A stretch of DNA of 63,936 bases from Bacteroidales bacterium. GTDB lineage: Bacteria > Bacteroidota > Bacteroidia > Bacteroidales > UBA932. Both the position numbers and the translations under genes were made by a program. Shown piece after piece: positions 1 to 7,887 of this stretch (positions are counted from its first letter, which is position 1; each line of letters opens with the position of its first letter). The stretch lies in assembly GCA_023667095.1 (NCBI GenBank), contig JAMPAT010000014.1, positions 1 through 63,936 on the forward strand. Reading direction: 5' to 3'. The notes below the pieces were generated by a model. It saw only the letters and a list, made by a program, of their open reading frames with translations, did no database searches and was not told the origin of the DNA.

Positions 1-241
1 ACACAAAAAACGTTTACCATTCTATTAATATACAATTAATTACGTTTAATCAATTTCGTTGAACTGACGTTAAATTAACATAAAGGCTTGTCTTATATCT
101 GGCAAGGATTTCATCTACTGCATATTTATGCCAGCACACTTGCGGATTGCCTTACAAGTCTCTACCCTATTATTTTATCAGGAAACGGAATTGTCCACAT
201 GATGACGGTCCAGTCTGTTGGCGCAAGCGTATGCCTGAGCG

Positions 242-1930
242 TCAGTCTGCCTGGTGTTCCAGCAAATAGAGATATTTCAAGAGCCCGATACGGTAGGCTA
301 TGGCAGGATGATCATCTGTTTTTGCTGACTTCATATACATGTCATTCTCCCTCAGCAGCTGAAGGGCCATGATATAGGCATATCCGCCGATTCCAGTAGC
401 CTCGCAATAGCGGTAGGCAGCCAGATCTGCCTCTATTTCCTGCTCCCTTGAATACTTGAACTGATAATAGTATGCCCCGTCCTCGAAAGTGCGGTATATC
501 TGAACTGTCGTGTTGCCAAGGCCATTATAGAACGAGCGGTCATAAGTTGCTCCACCGCTCGCGCCATATATCGCGGCCCCGGCCATCGTTGCCGCATACA
601 GCCCGGCCAGGATACCTCCGGCAATCCTGTTCTTCCGCTCCTTCTCATACTGCTTCCATTGCCCTACGAGAGAATGATGGCACAGCGAATGTACAGATTC
701 ATGCGCGCATACCCCAAGGAGCAGCTTGTCATTGAGATGATATGTAAGGACAAGTCCTGATGTCAGATATATCTGTCCATAAGGAGTGGCAAAGGCATTC
801 AGTTCACTGGCTGGATATATCCTGAGGTCCATTATTGTACTGCTCTCCTGTCCATACAGGCCGGTGCACAGCCTGTCCTCAAGCCAGCTTTTCTCTATAG
901 GACTGCACTCAGCAAGATATTTCTGCATCTGTGGCCTCCCTTTGGCTATGTCATTGATTGCCCGTGCCAATGTTTTCTTTGTCCTGTCCTTGGCAAGTTC
1001 CTGCTGCAATGACCTGAACCCTGAATTGTTTTCAAGGTAGGCATTCCAGAAAAGCCTGACGTCATCTCCACGGACAGTGCTGTCCCTGAATCCGTCAAAA
1101 TCATATCTATCAATGTCATTGTGGAACTTCCTTACGAGGCTATTGCTGAAATTGAGGTCCATCATGACTGTACTGCATCTGCTTAGCCGACCATAATCCT
1201 CTGTGGCATATTCGTTTCCATACTCACCAGAGAGTTTCAGCAATGCCATTCCCTTTGCCTCATTCCCCATGAAGAATGAATTGTAGGCAAAGTCATACAG
1301 CTTCCTGCCGAGATTCTCCATGTTGTCATTGTCAAGCTTCAGATTGTCCGCAGCCAGGACATCGTTGAAATACAAAGTGTAGATACTGTCGGCCTCCTCA
1401 TATCTGCAGCTCTCATGCAAGGCCTTGGCCCAAAGCGAAGAATAATATCTGCTGTATGACGGGCTGCCGTAAGGAATGGAAGATGAAGAAGAGGAGCTGG
1501 AGACGGCCAGAGAGCCGAAATACCTGTCCAGATATGTACATGCCGTCCTGTAATTCCCCATATAATAATGGCATTCACCATAAACCGGAACAAGCAGGCT
1601 GTCACTGCCAAATTTCATAGCCAATCTGTCACAGAAGTCAAGGCATTCCTCATTCTTCCCAAGGATAACCATGCAATCCGCACATTTCTGGATCAAAGAC
1701 TGAGGAAGCGAATCCCTGCTGCCAAGCTCCAGTACATATGAATACGCAGTCTCATATTCCTGCTCTGCAAATGCAGAGAGGAACAGCGAGTCTTTCCGGG
1801 CTGCAGTACATACGGTGTTTTCAGGATTATGTATTTCCGGATATTCCTGTCCTGATGATGCAATGCAGGACAGGAGCAGGATTACGCAAGGCAAGACATT
1901 GACGGTTATTCTGTGGGCTTTCTTATCCAT
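242..1930 (-). CDS. M48-type zinc metalloprotease with a TPR-like N-terminal region
   Basis: The protein has about 562 residues. It has an N-terminal signal-like segment, a long helical region rich in short Tyr/Ala/Leu repeats (TPR-like), then a zinc-binding HESVH motif near residues 410-414. A downstream EIEADLAAY segment near residue 498 supplies the usual third ligand of M48 peptidases. A run of eight serines lies in the N-terminal half. The start at 1930 (MDKKAHR) was preferred over an upstream in-frame codon because it leads directly into the hydrophobic signal and sits about 30 bases after a TAnnTTTG box. The family acts on membrane or periplasmic proteins; the substrate here is unknown. 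It is monocistronic and divergent from the repeat array. Confidence 0.85.
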   Translation of the reverse strand: MDKKAHRITVNVLPCVILLLSCIASSGQEYPEIHNPENTVCTAARKDSLFLSAFAEQEYETAYSYVLELGSRDSLPQSLIQKCADCMVILGKNEECLDFCDRLAMKFGSDSLLVPVYGECHYYMGNYRTACTYLDRYFGSLAVSSSSSSSSIPYGSPSYSRYYSSLWAKALHESCRYEEADSIYTLYFNDVLAADNLKLDNDNMENLGRKLYDFAYNSFFMGNEAKGMALLKLSGEYGNEYATEDYGRLSRCSTVMMDLNFSNSLVRKFHNDIDRYDFDGFRDSTVRGDDVRLFWNAYLENNSGFRSLQQELAKDRTKKTLARAINDIAKGRPQMQKYLAECSPIEKSWLEDRLCTGLYGQESSTIMDLRIYPASELNAFATPYGQIYLTSGLVLTYHLNDKLLLGVCAHESVHSLCHHSLVGQWKQYEKERKNRIAGGILAGLYAATMAGAAIYGASGGATYDRSFYNGLGNTTVQIYRTFEDGAYYYQFKYSREQEIEADLAAYRYCEATGIGGYAYIMALQLLRENDMYMKSAKTDDHPAIAYRIGLLKYLYLLEHQAD

Positions 1931-1961
1931 AGGTTGATTTATTTTCCGGTATTTTTCCGTA

Positions 1962-1969
1962 CAAAAATA
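1962..1969 (-). promoter_or_regulatory. Bacteroidetes -7 box for the M48 protease
   Basis: TATTTTTG on the minus strand matches TAnnTTTG. It lies about 32 bases before the protease start and just outside the repeat array. No clear -33 box was seen. Confidence 0.5.
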
Positions 1970-2104
1970 CATTTTTATCCCATTGGTTTATCTCACCGGC
2001 ACCAAAAATTCCAATCAAAAGGTCCCTGGCAACGGTATTTCTATGACATTGGTAACTTGACTAAATTGCATCTAATTGACTGACAACGTATTGCAAATCA
2101 GCAT

Positions 2105-2141
2105 AGTTCCCAACGTAACGTTTTTGAGTACATTGGGAACT
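2105..2141. repeat. Type A dyad (example unit)
   Basis: The left arm 2105-2113 pairs with the right arm 2133-2141 over nine perfect base pairs (AGTTCCCAA with TTGGGAACT). The 19-base centre contains a T5 run. Confidence 0.9.
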
Positions 2142-2776
2142 TGAGTGAATCACATTTAACTGATTGACAGTATGTTGCAGATCAGCATGGTTCCAAACGT
2201 GACATTATTTTGGACATTGGGAACCGCAGCTAATCATACAAAATTGACTACCAGCGTGTTACAAAAATATAGTGTATCAAACAACACAATTTTTCCGCCA
2301 TTAGGCAGGCAGCGGAATCACATCTAATTGACTGACAACATGTTCCAAACCAGTGTGGTTCCCAACGTAACGTTTTTGAGTACATTGAGAACTTGAGTGA
2401 ATCCCATTTAACTGATTGACAGTATGTTGCAAACCAGCATGGTTCCAAATATAACTTTTTGCTGGACATTGGGGACCATGGCTAATCACACACAATTGAC
2501 TACCAGCATGTTACAAAAACAGGGCGTGCCAAACAGCAAGTTTTTCATGCAATTGGGCACGCAACAAAATTGCATCTAATTGACTGACAGCATGTTCCAA
2601 ACCAGCGTGGTTCCCAATGTAACTTTTTTCTGGACATTGGGTACCGTGGCTGATCACACACAATTGACTACCAAGATGTTACAAAAACGAGGCATGCCAA
2701 ACAGCAAAATATTTCCGTCATTGGGCACACAGCGAAACTGTATCTAATTAACTGACAATACATTGCAAATCTACGT

Positions 2777-2813
2777 TGTGCCAAACGGAATGTTTTATTG
2801 ACCGTTGGGCACA
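2777..2813. repeat. Type D dyad (example unit)
   Basis: Positions 2777-2788 (TGTGCCAAACGG) pair with 2802-2813 (CCGTTGGGCACA) at 11 of 12 positions. The one mismatch is A against G, at the same place as in most B and C units. Confidence 0.9.
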
Positions 2814-4460
2814 GCAGAAAACCATACACAACTGACTATCAACAGGTTGCAAAAACAATGCGTGCCAAACGGTACAATTTTTCTGCCATTGGGCACGCAA
2901 CAAAATTGCATCCAATTGACTGACAAGACATTGCAAATCCACGTTGTGCCCAACAGAACGTTTTCTTGGCCGTTGGGCATAGCAGAAAACCATACACAAC
3001 TGACTATCAACAGGTTGCAAAAACAATGCGTGCCAAACGGTACAATTTTTCTGCCATTGGGCACGCAACAAAATTGCATCTAATTGACTGACAACACGTT
3101 CCGAACCAGCGTGGTTCCAAATGTAGCTATTTTCTGGACATTGGGAACCGCAGCTAATCACACACGATTGATTACCAAAGTGTTACAAAAACAGGGCGTG
3201 CCAAACAGCAAGATTTTTCTGCCATTGAGCACACAGCAAAACTGCATCTAATTGACTGACAACACGTTCCGAACCAGCGTGGTTCCCAACGTAACGTTTT
3301 TGAGTACATTGGGAACTTGAGTGAATCCCATTTAACTGATTGACAGTATGTTGCAAACCAGCATGGTTCCAAATATAACTTTTTGCTGGACATTGGGGAC
3401 CATGGCTAATCACACACAATTGACTACCAGCATGTTACAAAAACAGGGCGTGCCAAACAGCAAGTTTTTCATGCCATTAGGCACGCATCAAAATTGCATC
3501 TGATTGGCTGACAACGCGTTCCTAATCCACATTGTGCCAAACAGAATGTTTTCTTGGCCGTTGGGCACAGCAGAAAACCACACACAACTGGAAATCAACA
3601 GGTTGCAAAAACAGGGCGTGCCAAACAGCAAGTTTTTCATGCAATTGGGCACGCAGTAAAATTGCATCTGATTGGCTGACAACACATTGTAAATCCACAT
3701 TGCCAAACGGAATGTTTTCTTGGCCGTTGGGCACAGCAGAAAACCATATACAACTGGAAATCAATAGGTTGTAAAAACAATGCGTGCCAAACGGTACAAT
3801 TTTTTTGCCATTGGGTACGCAACAAAATTGCATCTAATTGACTGACAGCACGTTCCGAATCAGCATGATTCCCAATGTAACTTTTTTCTGGACATTGGGA
3901 ACTTGAGTGAATCACATTTAACTGATTGACAGCATGTTGCAGATCAGCATGGTTCCAAACGTGACATTATTTTGGACATCGGGAACCGTGGCTAATCACA
4001 CATATCTGACTACCAATTGGTTACAGAAACAAAGCGTGCCAAACAGCAAAGTTTTTCTGCCATTGGACACGCCACAAAATTGCATCCAATTGATTGACAA
4101 CATGTTGCCAAATACGAACGGCTTCCAACATAAAGTTTTCCTGGCCATTGAGAATGCAACAAATCATATCTAATTAACTAACAATATATTGCAAATAAGC
4201 ATAGCTCCCGACAGAACTATTCCTGACACCGAAAACTTGGCAACTCACGAAAATAAAGTATTTACAGGATATGATTATTACAGATATACTCAACTGAACA
4301 TGCTGACAATCATCATATTCTGGTTCCGCACCGGCAAGAGTGCAGGAATATGCAGACACCTATACAGCAGTTACCGTTTTGTACATTTTACTGACGCACA
4401 ATAAACATCCGCACCAGGCAATGCCACATGCAGTCCCGATGTCTGCTGCCGGTTTTTGAC

Positions 4461-4468
4461 TATCTTTG
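4461..4468 (+). promoter_or_regulatory. -7 box overlapping the dinB start region
   Basis: TATCTTTG ends only six bases before the dinB ATG at 4475. If used, transcription would begin at or next to the start codon, giving an almost leaderless mRNA. A -33 box is not obvious. Confidence 0.45.
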
Positions 4469-4474
4469 CACCCG

Positions 4475-5560
4475 ATGCCAGTACGCAAAATCATACATGT
4501 CGACATGGATGCCTTCTATGCATCCATCGAACAGAGGGACCATCCGGAATTGCGCGGTAAACCAATCGCAGTCGGATATGACGGTCCACGTGGGGTCGTA
4601 TCCACGGCAAGCTACGAGGCACGCCGCTATGGAGTGCACTCCGCCCTTTCTTCCGTTCTGGCCAGACGGCTTTGCCCAGACCTAATTTTTATGCCGGCAC
4701 GTTTTGATGTCTACAAATCTGTATCCAGGCAGATCCATGACATTTTCCATGAATATACGGAACTTGTAGAGCCCCTGTCCCTTGATGAAGCGTTCCTGGA
4801 TGTGTCGGCAGCATGTTCCGCAACATTGCTTGCCCGCGAAATCAAGGCACGGATCCGCGAGACAACAGGACTGACTGCTTCTGCAGGCGTATCGGTCAAC
4901 AAGATGCTGGCAAAAATCGCATCCGACTACCGGAAACCAGATGGCCTGTTCGTTATTCCTCCCAAGGATGTTGAAGAATTTGTAGCAGGACTGCCTGTCG
5001 AAAAATTTTTCGGAATCGGGAAAGTCACCGCAGAACGGATGCATAACCTTGGCATACATCTCGGCTCCGACCTTCGCAAATGGAGCGAGGAAGCCCTTGT
5101 AAGACAATTCGGCAAGACAGGCAGGATATATTACGGCTATGCGCGAGGTATAGACGAACGTCCTGTTGAAGCACACCGCATCCGCAAATCGTTGGGAGCG
5201 GAAGAGACCTTTGCAGAAGACACAAACGACCCACGGAGGCTTGCAGCTGAACTTGCGGCCATCTGCGGAGAGGTATGGAAGCGCATGACAAGACACCGTT
5301 TCAATGGAAAAACGGTAATATTAAAGGTCAAGTTTGAGGATTTCAGGCAGATAACCCGTTCCAGGACATTGCCAGCAAATGTCGGCAGTCAAGAATTGCT
5401 GCAAAAAATCACGGGAGAACTATTGGGCACTGTAGACTTCAAGGAGCGTAAAATCCGCCTTATAGGCGTCACAGTCAGCAATGCTGCTGATATCCAGGAA
5501 ACTACCGGAATGGCAGGAATGCAGCTGCGGATAGACTTCGGTGAGGATGGGGAGTTTTAG
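4475..5560 (+). CDS. dinB: DNA polymerase IV (Y-family translesion polymerase)
   Basis: The protein has 361 residues with the full Y-family layout. The palm motif HVDMDAFYAS contains the catalytic Asp10, and SLDEAFLDV supplies Asp104 and Glu105. A thumb with a helix-hairpin-helix (FFGIGKVTAERM) and a C-terminal little finger follow. It copies past DNA lesions with low fidelity. The start is the ATG at 4475 (MPVRKIIHVD), the usual N-terminus of the family; an upstream TTG codon overlaps the -7 box and was rejected. No LexA-like box was recognised upstream. It is the first gene after the 84-bp array and is transcribed away from it; whether the two are linked is unknown. Confidence 0.95.
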   Translation: MPVRKIIHVDMDAFYASIEQRDHPELRGKPIAVGYDGPRGVVSTASYEARRYGVHSALSSVLARRLCPDLIFMPARFDVYKSVSRQIHDIFHEYTELVEPLSLDEAFLDVSAACSATLLAREIKARIRETTGLTASAGVSVNKMLAKIASDYRKPDGLFVIPPKDVEEFVAGLPVEKFFGIGKVTAERMHNLGIHLGSDLRKWSEEALVRQFGKTGRIYYGYARGIDERPVEAHRIRKSLGAEETFAEDTNDPRRLAAELAAICGEVWKRMTRHRFNGKTVILKVKFEDFRQITRSRTLPANVGSQELLQKITGELLGTVDFKERKIRLIGVTVSNAADIQETTGMAGMQLRIDFGEDGEF

Positions 5561-5752
5561 CTGTACATTTGTTTACGGACTGCAGCCATGACCCTCAGCC
5601 TGTGTGAGAACTGCATGTCTCTGCCAACAGACAGATAACGGACAGATATCCGTATGGGGAAACTTAAAGCCGTGTGTATGAAAAGAGTACATTTCTATCT
5701 TGAGATTACATAACCATACGGCAAGGTGCAGCATTTATCATGGATTGAAAAT

Positions 5753-6445
5753 CTAAGACAGGCTGCATGGCAAAGAGACAAGGGCAAGCGTGAGTCCGGT
5801 AATGGACTCGAAAGGTACAAGGCGCAGCCTCTCCTTTATCTGCATGCCTGCAGCCCCTCCAGTTGTATGGAAGAAAGAGCCATGAGGAAGATGGTCGAGG
5901 ACCGTTGCGCCCGCATTTGTCATTGCAGCTGCAGATACTGCTGAAACTCCGGCTTCAAGGACAGCAGGGGCAAAAGATGCAGAAGCGATTGTGGCTCCGG
6001 CTGTGGAAGATGCCGTTGCGGCAGACATAAGGATGCTTGACAAAGGTGCCATCACAGCACCGCTGAGGCTCCATGCTGAAAGCATCCCTATCATTGCATC
6101 CTTGATGTCTGATGCCTTGATGATACCGGCAACCGTACCTGTACCTACAAGGAATTTGCGGCATCCTCTGCGCAAGGCATCCAGTATCATCTCCCCCGCT
6201 CCGTAAGTGGATGTCAGCAACGGATTTCTTTCTTCCACGGAAAGCAATGGCAATCCGCTTGCAGCAGACATTTCAATGACAGCTGTCCGTCCTCCGTCAA
6301 TAATTCCATAGATGGCAGTTACCGGACGGCCCAAAGGATCGGAGACGACTGTTTCAACCCGGATTCCGCCAAGCATTTCCGTCAATGCATCCACAGTCCC
6401 CTCTCCTCCGTCTGCAACATTGACCTTTACTGCCTCGCAATCGGG
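5753..6445 (-). pseudogene. Glycerate kinase remnant (5' and 3' damaged)
   Basis: Read on the minus strand, the frame holds ADGGEGTVDALTEM, then GPLGRP-like, TAVIEMSAASGLPL and ERNPLLTSTYGAGEMILDAL. These are hallmark segments of the GarK/GlxK family, which phosphorylates D-glycerate. The first motif lies upstream of the GTG at 6394, so the frame once began earlier. That upstream part now runs into the end of the sulfatase gene, and the first 30 or so residues are missing. After about residue 100 family similarity fades into an Ala/Ser-rich stretch; the GGAAGM near the end may be a last family motif. I read it as a decayed gene. It could still give a roughly 213-residue product from 6394. Confidence 0.7.
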
Positions 6446-6456
6446 ATTACAATAAA

Positions 6457-7887
6457 TTATCTCTTTTCAGGAAAATTCCTGCCATAGATTTCTTTATGTT
6501 TTCTTATGACCAGCTTACCGTCACGCACCCAGCTCTCCCCTCTTTCCTGCAGATGCGAGACCATTGCCGCACGCATTTCATCAAGTTTCCTGCGCCATGC
6601 AGGCCTGCCCACCAGATTATATTCTTCTTTAGGGTCCCTGTCCAGATCGAAAAGCTGTTCTTCGCCAGAAGCACAAAACCATATATACTTTATATGCCCG
6701 TCAGTAAGCGCAGTCCAGCTGTTGTTGTCCCAATAGCTTCTGGCATGCTCCAGATCAATATAATCCCGCCAGGCCGTATCCTTTCCCGTCAACAATCCCA
6801 GCACAGACATACCGTCCATTCCCTCCGGAATGCACGCTCCATTTATGTCAAGACATGTTGGAAGGACATCCCTAAGTTCTACAGGAGCATCAACAGTACT
6901 GCCCGGAGACAAAGACGTTTCCATATCACGAGGAAGCTTTACAATAAAGGGAATTGCCGCAGAACCCTCGTATGCGTATGTCTTTCTCCACAGATGATGG
7001 TCACCGAGCATATCCCCATGGTCAGATACAAAGATGATGATGGAATTGTCATACATTCCGGACCGCTTCAATGCTTCTATGACACGGCCTATCTGCTCAT
7101 CGACAAATGTAACGGAAGCATAATAATGTTTCCTCGAACGACAGGCATAACCGTCCCCGAAATTCCCGATAAAAGCACTCTTGTCGCTTAAAGGATCCTT
7201 ATATTCGCGCCACTCCTCCGGCACCCATATACCTTTAGCCGGAAGCGGAATCCGCCTGCCTTCATACATGTCAAGAAACCTTTGGGGAGGATCATACGGG
7301 CATACACCTCCCCGGTGCTCATTCCAGGTAATTCCGGTAGGATTGGGATTATCACCGAAATTGTTTGTATAGAACCATTTCCGGTAGTCGCTTTCAAAGA
7401 ACTGAGTAGTATGTCTCCCACTCTCATCATACAGCAGGACATCAAACCCGTGAGTATTGTCCTGAGGATAATAGTGCATTTTCCCTACAGCCATTGCAGC
7501 ATACCCCAGGTCCTTAAGCATGGACGGCATTTCATACGGATATTCAACTGCCTGATTGCCATATCCGAGCATTCCGTGATTCCATGGAGAACACCCGGTA
7601 AGCAACCCGGCCCGGGCAGGAGTGCTGCTTGGCGTGGAGGAATAGGCATTATTGAAAAGATAGCCCTCAGAGGCAAGGGCATCCAGATTGGGAGTAATCA
7701 CGGCTCCATCGCTTGCACATCCCATAGCATCTGCCCTCTGCTGGTCTGTCATTATAAGGATGACATTGGGCCGCTCAAGCTGCTGTGCAAGGGCTACCGG
7801 TGCAGATAGAACACCTGCAAGCCCAAATGCAGCAGCGCAATATCTGAAATAATCCAGAGAATCAGATGGTACCGTAACTTTTTTCAT
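6457..7887 (-). CDS. Secreted S1-family sulfatase, Ser-type
   Basis: The protein has 476 residues and an N-terminal signal-like segment ending near VALAQ. RPNVILIMTDQQRADAMG carries the first metal ligands. The maturation motif is STPARAGLLTG, with Ser88 in the place converted to formylglycine; Ser-type sites need the radical-SAM enzyme anSME. HGDMLGDHHLWRK carries further metal ligands. The family cleaves sulfate esters from glycans. It overlaps the end of the upstream GH89 gene by 26 bases, so it is the last intact gene of the glycan operon. The likely role is removing sulfate, for example from GlcNAc, before or after the GH89 enzymes act; the exact sulfate position cannot be read from sequence. 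Confidence 0.9.
   Translation of the reverse strand: MKKVTVPSDSLDYFRYCAAAFGLAGVLSAPVALAQQLERPNVILIMTDQQRADAMGCASDGAVITPNLDALASEGYLFNNAYSSTPSSTPARAGLLTGCSPWNHGMLGYGNQAVEYPYEMPSMLKDLGYAAMAVGKMHYYPQDNTHGFDVLLYDESGRHTTQFFESDYRKWFYTNNFGDNPNPTGITWNEHRGGVCPYDPPQRFLDMYEGRRIPLPAKGIWVPEEWREYKDPLSDKSAFIGNFGDGYACRSRKHYYASVTFVDEQIGRVIEALKRSGMYDNSIIIFVSDHGDMLGDHHLWRKTYAYEGSAAIPFIVKLPRDMETSLSPGSTVDAPVELRDVLPTCLDINGACIPEGMDGMSVLGLLTGKDTAWRDYIDLEHARSYWDNNSWTALTDGHIKYIWFCASGEEQLFDLDRDPKEEYNLVGRPAWRRKLDEMRAAMVSHLQERGESWVRDGKLVIRKHKEIYGRNFPEKR

Larger units (their letters stand above)
1985..4250. repeat. 84-bp tandem dyad array, about 26 units
   Basis: The first T of the conserved right arm (TTGG) falls at 2049, 2133, 2217, 2301, 2385 and so on to 3645, each exactly 84 bases apart. 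It continues at 3727 after a 2-base deletion, then 3811, 3895, 3979, 4063 and 4148. Each unit has a 37-bp imperfect inverted repeat with a T-rich centre and a linker of TTGACTGACAACATGTTGCAAA type. Four arm subtypes occur: A (aGTTCCC/GGGAACt), B (gGTTCC/GGAACc), C (cGTGCC/GGCACg) and D (tGTGCC/GGCACa). The order is A-B-C blocks interleaved with C-D blocks. Sequence diverges while length is kept. The first and last units (about 1985-2070 and 4090-4250) are degenerate. No credible gene lies inside. The function is unknown to me. Confidence 0.95.

Noticed and set aside
2941..2980. Integron attC sites
   Set aside because: One unit reads GCCCAAC...GTTGGGC, which fits RYYYAAC/GTTRRRY, but the span is too short, other units do not fit, L boxes are missing, and there is no integrase or cassette gene.
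2248..3915. Several 60-137 codon open frames on both strands of the 84-bp array as genes
   Set aside because: They arise because the period is a multiple of three; no start context, no signal, no family match, and overlapping frames are equally open.
2105..4063. Array dyads as a row of Rho-independent terminators
   Set aside because: The T-runs lie in the loops rather than after the stems, and no transcription unit ends there.
1985..4250. CRISPR array
   Set aside because: Repeats are not short identical units with unique spacers; the whole 84 bp repeats with divergence, and no cas genes are present.
4682..5296. 204-codon frame antisense to dinB
   Set aside because: Shadow of a clear DNA polymerase IV gene.
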